A DNA stretch of 64,000 bases from NCBI GenBank assembly GCA_014607495.2, contig CP053154.1, positions 11,904,001 through 11,968,000 of the forward strand. Reading direction: 5' to 3'. The translations under genes were made by a program, and so were the position numbers. Of the stretch, positions 1 through 10,100 are shown piece after piece; the first letter of the stretch is position 1, and the number at the start of each line of letters is the position of its first letter. This DNA comes from Carposina sasakii (lineage: Eukaryota > Arthropoda > Insecta > Lepidoptera > Carposinidae). The notes under the pieces are model-generated. The model was not told where the DNA came from. It did no database searches and saw only the letters and a program-made list of their open reading frames with translations.

Positions 1-1067
1 CATCGCTTTTAGTGTCCAGTGCGGCATTCTGCTCCCAGTTACCCCTCCCCATTTTCCAATCTGAAATTCATCCCCTTTTTTCCAAAAACTATCATTCCCT
101 TATATTTGAACCTTCCATCTTCCTGAACCTTGGCATTTCAAAATTAACTCCAGGCGCAAATGAAATCTTTAATTCGGAGATGGCTAACAATTGGCAGGGT
201 TATATACAAATTTTCACTGATGCCTCTAGACCCTCTGACAAGGGAAATGTTGGTGCTGCCGTCTGGATCCCGCGATACAAAATTGGCCTTACCTTTAAAT
301 GCCCCTCCCATTCCTCAGTGTTTATTGGTGAGGCTATTGCTATCCTCGAGGCCATTAAGTACTCCTTTTCCCACAAATTAAAATCAATAATCCTCACCGA
401 TTCCCAGAGCACCCTCCAATCAATCCTATCCAATCCTTTTAGATCCAAGTCAAATTTTCCCATCATTCTTGAGATCAGAGACGCCTTGTACAACTGTCAC
501 TTGCAGAATGTTCACGTTGTGCTGGCTTGGATACCTAGCCACAGGGGTATTTCAGGTAATGTAACGGTCGATTCTCTCGCAAGGTCTGCTTCTAGGATGG
601 GTGTACTTGACCATAGTCTTATATTCAGCCACGACCTTATGGAATATTCCAAATATCGCCTGTCATCATCTTGGCAGAACCTCTGGAACCATAGCAGACT
701 CCTCAAAGGGAAACATTATGGTGATATCCAGGAACTCATACCTTGCAAACCGTGGTTCTTTAGATATAAAAAAGCTAGCAAAACAGTTACCTCCACAATC
801 TGTCGTCTACGTTTAGGCCACTCTTGCACACCCGTCCATCTTAAAAAAATTAAGGTCAGAGATAGCTCATTATGTGAATGTGGTCTTGCAGAGGGCACTG
901 CAGAGCACATTTTCTTCAACTGTCCTAATATATCCCCTTCCCTTTACCAATTCCTGCCCCCTTTCATTCCCCTCCCTACTAATTTTAATTCTGTGTTATC
1001 CTTTGTAAATACTCCCTTTATAAAAATTTTGGCCCACTTTATCAAAATTAATAATATCAAGTTATAG
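1..1067 (+). CDS. Non-LTR retrotransposon ORF2, C-terminal part with RNase H domain (cut by window edge)
   Basis: The frame is open from the first base, so the reverse transcriptase lies outside the window. Counting from codon 12-14, an RNase H fold is visible with its four acidic residues: D70 in IFTDAS, E107 in GEAIAILEA, D130 in ILTDSQS and D187 in NVTVDSLAR, with the conserved H177 in WIPSHRG. A C-x-C...H-x4-C cluster near residues 288-304 matches the zinc-binding tail common in this class. RNase H after the RT is known from the I, R1 and LOA groups of LINEs, so I infer one of these; I cannot choose among them. The stop at 1065-1067 is followed by AT-rich 3' sequence without a clear poly(A) end. 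The ORF is intact for about 350 codons, which suggests a fairly young copy. Confidence 0.85.
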   Translation, partial: SLLVSSAAFCSQLPLPIFQSEIHPLFSKNYHSLIFEPSIFLNLGISKLTPGANEIFNSEMANNWQGYIQIFTDASRPSDKGNVGAAVWIPRYKIGLTFKCPSHSSVFIGEAIAILEAIKYSFSHKLKSIILTDSQSTLQSILSNPFRSKSNFPIILEIRDALYNCHLQNVHVVLAWIPSHRGISGNVTVDSLARSASRMGVLDHSLIFSHDLMEYSKYRLSSSWQNLWNHSRLLKGKHYGDIQELIPCKPWFFRYKKASKTVTSTICRLRLGHSCTPVHLKKIKVRDSSLCECGLAEGTAEHIFFNCPNISPSLYQFLPPFIPLPTNFNSVLSFVNTPFIKILAHFIKINNIKL

Positions 1068-3230
1068 TATGTAGTGATATTTTACGTAGATATACCATAT
1101 TCTCTGTTATTCTAAATTTTTTATATATATTGTACATAAATTATGTAAATAAGTACTCAAGCTATTAGTATGTATGTCTATCATAAATCTAACAAATTAT
1201 TCTGTGTGTGTCGAATTTTAACAAGTGTGGTGTTTCTCTTTGTTTTAGGTACAGTCCTTAAAAAATTTTTTTTTAAAGATTCTCATTTTGACCAATCTCC
1301 AACGTGATTTTCCATCTCTACGTGACATTGGCGGAATTATTGTGCCCGACGCAATAATGGGTGCCATTAATAATAAAAATTGATTGAACTGTCAAATCCT
1401 ATTGCTATCCTTTTCTCTCTCTAAGCAACGGGGGGCAGGCTACGGCGCATCACAGCGCGCTATGCTTGTCAGTACGCTTTTGAATTCCGAAAGAAGCACA
1501 TTACACACTATTAACACCGAAGAATATACTTACTTACTTTCTAATTTTAATTACTATTTTTTTAATATTTTATTTTAATAACTTTCTAATTTGATAACTT
1601 CTATAAAACAAATGCTATTCCACCCGGCTATCTAAATCCGGTGACGCCTAAAGTGCGCTATGCGCCTAATGTTCAGCATAACCCGATTGTGCCAGATAGA
1701 AATCCACATGTTGGTTCTACTATTAAAGAATTCCGCTCGGTTCCCCTGGACCAGCGACGACGTTTGTACCTCGCACTTACTCGTACATAATTAGTCGACT
1801 CGAGCACGACTCGCACATTGCGCGTCAGTAGTGCAAGTATCGAAAGACATGTCTTACAATCATTGTCGTTTAAAAATCCTATCGACTATCGACGTCGTAT
1901 AGGAAACGACGTCGTATAAAAATAGTATCGTCGTATTAGCTAGATACCGTCAACGACGTCGTATAGATCAACGACGTCGTATTGATTAAACGACAACGTT
2001 TAAAATCTTAACATCGTCGCTTGAATTGAAGCGACACTATCTAAATTCCATTGGAAGTATATCAAGTGCCTTCAGATTTGATTTCAGATCATGGCCCTTA
2101 CAAAGATGGGTGAATTGGCCACCCATGGGTGCCCCACAGGTGATGAAGACTCATATTTTGCCGTACTGGAAACAGTTCAAAGAAATTTCCCTAGCGGCTG
2201 GCAGTCCTGGGAAATATTAGATTTTTCATATACGGACCTATTTGGATGCGAAATTTGCCCAAAACTTGATAAGAAGATTAGGTTCGCAGTACCAACTGCT
2301 GAACTAGGAAAAGCATTTGCGCCGGAAACGAGCTCTTTATCAGAAAGACGCTATAGGGCAATTAGGAACAAAATGTTACAAGGGCCATTGGGCCGGGCTC
2401 TAATTTACGCTCCCCACAATATTATGGAGAATAGACATGGGTAACTCCGGACACAACTATATCCTCGGATATATATCCAGAGGTGGATATGAATCAACTC
2501 CTTCACTTTAAAGAAAGTTACCATATCCTATATCCGACCCACTCCGACCTACCGAATAATGCCGAAGATAAGAATAAGTGAGCGAGACGGAATGCGAACG
2601 CGCCGGAACGCGCGGTACTATCGCAGTAGACGCATGAGCGCGAATGTAACGACATTACACGAGTATATACGAATACTCACGAGCGACAGGCATGCCGTTT
2701 AGTATAAATATTTGTTTTTGTAATTATAATTTACAAAATTTCTATTCATTCCGTTTTATATTTGATCTTAAGTATTTTGTTTTTAATGTAAATAAAAGCT
2801 GTTTGGTTTTGAAATTATTTTTAGGACAATAGTTTTAGTGTACCTACTGTGATTTTTAAATACGCCTATCAAATATTATAATTATTATTTGGATAGATCA
2901 TTCCAATCATATCTCGGTTCGCTTAATCTCTTCATTCCCGGATATGTACGCGGAGTTGGATCTGTTAAAAGGACACACAACAACCTAACCAAACCAATCC
3001 CAGTCATATCTCGCGTCACTTAAATCTCTTCGTTCCCGGATATACACGCGGAGTTGGATATGTTAAAAGGATATATATCCTTAGTCGGAGTGATATACTA
3101 CATGTTCAATCCTTTCCCGGATATGATTAGCCCATGCCTAATGGAGAAATACACGGCACAGGACACCCCTATTTGGCATTTATGGACGCTGTAACTCAAA
3201 GAATATACTTACTCTAACGAGAGCTGTAAC
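1068..3230. other. Repeat-rich intergenic DNA, no gene recognised
   Basis: 1068-1380 is probably the LINE 3' UTR. Around 1868-1985 the motif ACGACGTCGTAT recurs about four times among AT-rich bases, a short degenerate repeat. A 117-codon open frame at 2091-2444 is compositionally protein-like (residues such as ERRYRAIRNKMLQGPLGRA) but I do not recognise it; it is more likely a transposon remnant than a host gene. No convincing promoter or splice signals tie these pieces together. Confidence 0.5.
2901..3095. repeat. Two-copy tandem duplication, about 97 bp per unit
   Basis: The block containing TCATATCTCG, then CCCGGATAT, GCGGAGTTGGAT and GTTAAAAGGA occurs twice, the TCATATCTCG anchors lying at 2907 and 3004. 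The copies differ at a minority of positions. No coding sense is seen. Confidence 0.7.
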
Positions 3231-3378
3231 CAGTGTTGCCAACCCCAGCACACGCTAAACTGTAGATATACTTTTAAAAAAAACGGTAGAAAACTGTAAA
3301 TATCAAATTAATAAACAGTAAATCTACAGCTTAATATTTTTATAATTTAATGATGGTAATAAATAGAATACATTTTAG

Positions 3379-4090
3379 CACTGGCGGACTAAGACTTTTT
3401 GAGGCCCGGGGCGGTCTTTAATTTTAGGGCCCCCTGGCGCCCGCCCTCCAGATTTACTGAATTAAACAAATGCAGATATCTTATCCGCCAGATATGTGTG
3501 ATGCCGTCTCTTTCGGTTCGTACTAACAAGAGGGAGATGTCAATAGAGATATCTGTCAGATAATTATATCGGGCACTTATCAGTAAGTGTTGAAACAGGC
3601 CCTATGAATGCGTTATGAACAGAGGTCGGAATTAGGTAGAGTCATTTATGTACTTGTACTGATTTCATACAGCGAAAGAATAAAGTGGATATGCCTCAAA
3701 TTACAAACTAATAAACATTTTATCTTAATTATCTTTGTTTTATTTGTCTATCTCTGAGGGTTTTATTATTATTTATTTGTAATATTGTTGGCCACACGGG
3801 ATTGTCCATTAGAAATCCTGGGAAGGTCCACATTAATATCAAGTACATAAATGACTCTACCTAATTCCGACCTCTGGTTATGAATCTTATGAACTTAGAT
3901 GAATTAGGTACCTACACCGTTTACTTATTATGGTAAATGATCGGAAGAATGGTTTAATTACAGCAGATTATGTAAAAATAACATTGTCTGAGTAGACAAG
4001 GATTTTTTTTTAAATATGCCAATCCGAGGCCCCTCAGTTGTGGGGCCCGGGGCGGATCGCCCCCACCGCCCCCCTGTTAGTCCGCCAGTA
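3379..4090. mobile_element. Middle hAT-type element nested in the outer one
   Basis: The ends ACTGGCGGACTAA (3380 on) and TTAGTCCGCCAGT (to 4089) are perfectly inverted. The direct repeat CATTTTAG stands at 3371-3378 and 4091-4098, again 8 bp. The subterminal regions are GC-rich (GGGGCCCGGGGCGG-like). No transposase frame is recognisable. It is itself split by the inner element. Confidence 0.85.
3620..3876. mobile_element. Inner hAT MITE, 257 bp, nested in the middle element
   Basis: Arms of 35 bp (3621-3655 and 3841-3875) are perfect inverted complements beginning CAGAGGTCGGAATTAGG. The 8-bp target duplication GTTATGAA is intact at 3612-3619 and 3877-3884. CAGAGGT is a typical hAT terminus. 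Perfect arms and an intact duplication make this the youngest of the three nested insertions. Confidence 0.9.
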
Positions 4091-4365
4091 CATTTTAGAG
4101 AGGCAATTAAAAACAAGAAAATTCATGTGATTATCGAAGTTTTAATCAAATTTAATATAAAAAGTCATAAAGATAGGGACCTACATTATGTCAAATAAAA
4201 TTAGTAATGTTTACGAGCTAATATTGCAACACTTCAGGAAATCAAGTACATATATCTTGATTGTCAAAGCATCCGCGGGGATTCCCCAGTAAGAAAAATA
4301 GAATGTCAGTAAAACAGACATCGACCGAAACAATCTACGACTATCCAATACTTCTTCTTCAGCCT

Positions 4366-4480
4366 ATTGCAGTCCACTGCTAGACGTAGGCCTCCCCCAG
4401 AGTACGCCACAAGGCTACTGCCACAGGGGGGGTTTTGCCCATAGTTACCACGCTGGGCAGGCGGGTTAGTGACCGATCCA
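4366..4480 (-). mobile_element. RTE-type LINE/SINE 3' tail fragment
   Basis: Read on the minus strand, it contains the tail sequence coding for an [12 protein letters not shown] peptide (here GGCCTACGTCTAGCAGTGGA) seen in several other copies in this window. It lies within the outer hAT element. Confidence 0.65.
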
Positions 4481-4706
4481 AAACTAACGCCATCTATTAA
4501 ATCGATTGATGACTATTACCTCAGGTTCGATGATAGTTGGTTTTACTGAAGCTGAGTGCACGGACTACCACGTAGCAAATAAAGGTGGCGCTAGAATCAT
4601 AAGCACAAAACTGTAGATATCGAGGCCTAAACTAAAAACTGAGAGAATTTCCAAAAAACTGTAGATCTACAGTTAAAACTGTAGGGTTGGCTACACTGGC
4701 TGTAAC

Positions 4707-5792
4707 TGCTCTAAACTCAGAACACATTTACTCCTAGCGGAGAAGAAGGGTAACTGCGTACAAAAAGTATCAAAGGATCAAAGGCAAGCTCACTGTTGCC
4801 ATCTTACCTCACCCCCCGCAAAACTGACGATAAATATGGAATGCAGGGATAGGTACTTAGAAATGTACGACACATTCCGGAATTAGGCATTTTCACTTGC
4901 AGAAAACTCAAATCAGAGTTCTGGCTCTAGTTTCCTACAAGGGAAAATGCCCAATCCGAAATATGTACACACGTAACGATCACTGGCGGCTCGTCCTAAG
5001 GAGCGCTCGTGCGGTGCACTCCCACCTACGAAGATTACATAGGCAATCTATATTTCTCTATATTTATAATTATCTTTCAATTCTACTATGTTTATACAAT
5101 AGTGTCTACGCGTTCATCTCAAGTAAGTTGTAATCTTATGTATCGAGTGGAGCTCTAGCGATCGCGCTCCAATGAAACGAAATTTGGTACGATTCCTAGT
5201 ACTGTATTCAATGAGTGCGAAAGAGACATACCGACATAGGCCGACGCGTGAAACAGAAGATTTCGTATGAAAAATTAGCCTTATCTGGAGCGCCGCTCAC
5301 TTTAATTCGCGTATGCGACCACTAGAGGTCACTTAGACCGAGTTAGGACGCGATATGATTGTCTTTAATGTATTTCATTAGGTCATCTGAATTTTTATAC
5401 ATCTCATTCTTTAAGGGAGTGAACATCCATCTAAAATGGCAGCAGCCGCCTCTGGTTACGATAGTCATTTTATCAAATAAAACAAGGATATTAATGTCAT
5501 GAAGAATAATACATTTTAATCGCAAGAAATGACACAAAAAGAAATATAATCCTTCAAAAAATCCATCCATGATAAAGGATAAACAAATAACAAAAAAACA
5601 CAAAACAATAAGTATCTTGCAAAAACTAGGTTAAGAAAAAAAGTCACTATCTTGGATTAAAAGTCACTATCTTAGGTTATATCACTATCAGAATACTGTT
5701 AAGTATCTCACACACTAAACGGAGAAACCAAAACTCTACTCAACATTACTGGAGCGAATAAATAAACAGAAAAATTCACAAACAAACCGACC
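4707..5792. other. Intergenic, no gene recognised
   Basis: Near 4984 there is a hAT-like terminus, CACTGGCGGCTCGTCC, but I could not find a convincing partner or target duplication. The rest is AT-rich with scattered short open frames of no recognisable sense. Confidence 0.5.
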
Positions 5793-6961
5793 TTTTTTTT
5801 TAGTTTATCCCCGAAGGAAAGGCAAGGGGAACTAAGCCCATACAGCCATTGTCTTTAATAAATGATTTCTGAATTTATGAGGGATGATATTGATGATGAA
5901 TGGAAACGGCGGGAAAATCCTCAGGAACAAGTGTAAAGTTAGTCAAAATGAAAAATAATTGCAGAAATAACTTACATGGGTCCATGAAGAGATCATATTC
6001 CGGCTAAAGTTTTACTCAGCTTACCTGCGTATAAAACCATGCACACGCACTAGATTCACATCACAAGTAATCAAAATGTAACTTATCTACCAGAAAACAT
6101 CACTTTACGGACACATGCAACCCATTTACAAATAATTTTAGATTTTCACAAGAAAATTACACCTGCACCCTTCCAGCTTTTCCCGCCGAATCCAAACAAA
6201 CCGACCGCCAGAACAAACGAACGCCATGTTGGATTTACTTTGCTTGCTGCTATGCTGCCGTACCACACGGTCGTACCATTCACTCACAAAATATGTCTAT
6301 CTCAAACTGCAGTAATGGACGTTGGCATGTTCGAGGGAGATATTCGAACGAGAATGCGTTAACATTTTTTGCTTCAAGAACGTTGTCAACCAAGGATGTT
6401 ATATCAAAATAGAGTTGTAAGCCAAGGATGTTATATAAAAATGGACTGAACAACTCGGCCCCCGTAGGCTTATGGCAGCTCGTACTAACTTGACGGGGCC
6501 TTAGCTCTCTCTACTTTGCTCTACTTAGTCTGTGGGCTGTCGGTTATTTTTGTTCAGAGATTCGGCGGGAAAAGCTGGAAGGGTGCAGGTGTAATTTTCT
6601 TGTGAAAATCAAAATTTATTTGTAAATGGCTTGCATGTGTCCGTAAAGTGATGTTTTCTGGTAGATAAGTTATATTTTGATTACTTGGGGTGTGAATCTA
6701 GTGCGTGTGCATGGTTTTATACGCAGGTAAGCCGAGTAAAACTTTAGCCGGATTACGATCTCTTCATGGGCGCATGTAAGTTGTTTCTGCAATAATTTTT
6801 CATTTTGACTAACTTTACACTTGTTCTTGAGGATTTTCCCGACGTTTCCATTCATCATCATTGTCATTCATCATAAATTCAGAATACATTTTACTAAAAA
6901 ATGATTAGGCTGTATGGGCTTAGTTCCCCTTGCCTTTCCTTCGGGATAAACTAAAAAAAAA
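5793..6961. mobile_element. Foldback element with ~400-bp inverted arms
   Basis: The left arm (about 5793-6192) and right arm (about 6558-6961) are inverted copies. Both start from a T-run followed by TAGTTTATCCCCGAAGGAAA or its near-identical complement, and both contain the shared landmarks AACTTTACACTTGTTC, GCACACGCAC and CCAGCTTTTCCCGCCGAA. A 365-bp unique centre separates them. Shorter relatives lie at 55038-55401 and 55424-55626. The right arm ends in an A-run to 6977, only about 160 bp before the kinesin start codon, so the kinesin promoter and 5' UTR must use or skirt this element. Confidence 0.8.
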
Positions 6962-7134
6962 AAAAAAAAAAAAAAAATATTTTTGTTCATGTAGTGATTT
7001 TACTTTTGCTGAAGAAAGCTAAAATATTTTAAGCAAACACGCTCAAAAAAGGACAGAATCTTGTAAAAGAGTCTTGTTATGATCCTAAGAGAGTGCAGAG
7101 TAGAATTTAGGTTTCAAATGTAGAATGATCAACA

Positions 7135-10100
7135 ATGTGTGACAAAATAAAAGTTGTAGTTAAAGTTAGACCGTTAGTACCTCGTGAAATAGAGGATAAT
7201 CTTTCCCATCAATGGTGTGTAAGAAATGACACACTGTACCAGCTCGATAGCAATGGCATAGAAAATGGGACGAGTTTCACATTTGGTAAGAATTTGCTGT
7301 AGTCAGTAAATGATTATGCTTATGTACTTGTGCAGTATTTTGATAGGTACCTACCTACCTAGTGTTAATGTCACACAAGTTTATAAGCGATTTGTATAAT
7401 TTTACCTACCTCACTTATTATATTTAGAGCCCCTTCGGGGGCACCGTAACCTTGATAAAATTGGTGTTTGTTAAATCACCTGTATTTGTCAGATAGATCT
7501 GATGGAGATCACACAGTCATCAATTCATTTTCATTATCCAAAACTAGAAATGTAAGTCTGTTGTATTGAAAAAAATGTATATGTATGTTTGTTTATAAGG
7601 TGATAAAAGTTACACACATACAAGGCTGATTTCGCAAAATGAGCCAGCCAGAACTGGATGATCACAATGGTTATCCCACAGCCACATTTATCATTTATAT
7701 CCATTTTAGATAAAGTTTATGATGAAGGAACAAAAACAGCTGCGGTTTACAATGATGTTGCCAAACCAATTGTTGAGGCAGCAACTGCAGGTTTCAATGG
7801 AACCATATTTGCCTACGGACAGACATCATCTGGAAAAACATACACAATGTCTGGAACTGATGACTCGCCTGGAATTATTCCATTAGCGGTATTCAATTTA
7901 TTTGAGAAAATTAAGAGTATTCCAGATAGAGACTTTTTAGTAAGGTGAGTATCATTGAGCACATATAGCATAATATGCTTACTGTGTTTCTCATTTAGTA
8001 ACTTGTGATAATTTCTAGTGTTTAGGTACTTAGGCTTAGAAACTTTTGTTAACTCTATTGTCTAGATCAGAGGTTTGCAAACTTATTTCGTCTAACACCT
8101 ACTTTGAAAATCAACTTTTTTCTGGGGCCTTAACTGCCCCTCGCTAGGCCTCCAACGTCCACGAGGGGGCGTTATCGCCTACTTTGGGAAAGACAGGTCT
8201 AATTGACTATTTTAATAAGCTAGGGCTTAAAGGAGACAATAAAATTGTTCTACTAGGATATCTTGAATAATCTGGATATCTGTATGGATTTTGCTGTCTC
8301 AGGTTTCAAGAGATTAAAATGTTCTTTTTATGGGAGGTATTTCTTAAAAAAGAGCTGTCTATAACTTTCACATCTTTTAAAGAAAAAAAATGCAGTAACA
8401 ATACTTAATGATGAATATTGAACTAAAAAATTATACATACAGACGAATTGAGAAGCTCCTCATTTTTTTTAAGTCGGTTAATAAATTACCCTACTGTAAT
8501 ATAGTTATTCAAAACTAACCATGTTGATTATTGACTTCTGATTATTTGATTTCAGAATATCATACATAGAAATTTACAATGAATGTGTAAACGATTTACT
8601 AAACAGTGATAAAAAGGATATAAAAATTATGGAAAACCTTCATGAAGGTGGTGTAAAGGCGGATGCTACTGAGAGAATGACTCCATCTCCAGAAGAAGTG
8701 CTCCAAGCTATGAAGGAGGTATTATTTATTATCATAAATATGGTGGGACTGGTTAACTGTAAATACATTTGGATCTCTATAAGTATAAATATAGGCTCCA
8801 CCCACAGTAGGAAGGCATTCGAAAATCCCCCCAGTGTACGCCACATGGCTTGATCTCCCGTTTTAGCCATCCAGTCATTACCAGCCGTCCTCTTTAAGTC
8901 ATCGGTCCATCTGGCTGGAGGGCGCCCAAAGCTACGCTTGCCGAGGCGCGGTCTCCATTCGAGAACCCGTTTACTCCACTGTCCATAAAGTGGAATAAAT
9001 GTTGTCCTGTGTTATCCACAACCAGTCATATTTATTCCACTCTAAAGTGGGGGTGTTCAAAATGGCTGACTTGAAAGCGTCGACTGCTTCTTCACCGGAC
9101 TAGAACCTTTGACCATGAAGACTTCTTAATTTTAGGAAATGTCAAGAAATAGAGCCTCTATATCTCAAAACGTCACATGACGATCTTCGAGAATTAGCTG
9201 ACACCCTGTATTAACACATAGGCATATAATTTCGACATTTTGTTATTTCTGCAGTCCACGCGGACGAAGTCGCGGGCGTCCAGTACTGTTAGTTATAAAT
9301 GTAAACAACAGCTGGGCAGACAGGAGCTATAACTTCTTTATTGTATTTCTTATACAAGGGCTTCCATTGCGTTCTCTACCAGCTAACCTGTTTACTTGAG
9401 AACGGTACTTATACATATAAATATAACAGGTATTTTATGTTGCAGGGTGAGGCTCGGCGGCAAACTGGGGCAACTAACATGAATGAGGACAGCAGTAGAT
9501 CTCACTCCATATTCCAAATTGTATGTATGCAGAAACATAACATTTTACTTACTTTTTAAAGAATGTAACACAATAATGATGTACAGTTAGTATGAGGTCT
9601 TATTGTTGTTTTGCAACATTGTTTTGAATAGAAGTCTCTATTTCTTAGTCACACTTTTTACAAATTAAGAACAGTGACTTGAATGAGTATAGTCAAAATG
9701 TTGTTCTCTAAACAATGGTCTAACTGTCAGTATACTAAGCTATTCTTATTACAATCACTCCAAGTAGGTGTAGTATAGGTATTTTACATTGTTATGTTTA
9801 TGCCAATGTATTGCTTTGTGGCCCGTAATTTTTATACTGCTCGTTGGACTTAATAGGCGAAAAGTGAGTGTGTAATTTGCACACTCTTTGGGGGTAATGG
9901 TCATGACTATTATGTATGTACAAGTATACAACAAAATGTACTATATGTATGTATGGATAAAACATTTTCCCAGGATAAAAAGTAGCCTATATGTTAAGTG
10001 GGACCTGTCACAATATAAACTAAGTAGCATAAACTAAACACTATAAATTTCGCCCGCTCAAGTAATAAAAAAAAAACATTGTTTCCCAGCATTTATTTTG

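Larger units (their letters stand above)
3231..4698. mobile_element. Outer hAT-type element with 8-bp target-site duplication
   Basis: The left end CAGTGTTGCCAACCC and the right end GGGTTGGCTACACTG are inverted with one mismatch. Both ends are flanked by GCTGTAAC (3223-3230 and 4699-4706). An 8-bp duplication with CAGTG termini is the hAT signature. No transposase is left, so this is a non-autonomous copy. Its 1.47-kb length is inflated by insertions: a second hAT-type element at 3379-4090 and an RTE-type tail near 4366-4480. Short CTGTAGATAT / ATCTACAG repeats lie near both ends. Confidence 0.85.

Noticed and set aside
4984..5310. Another complete hAT element starting CACTGGCGGCTCG
   Set aside because: A weakly matching GAGCGCCGCTCACT is near 5289, but no 8-bp direct repeat could be found at plausible borders.
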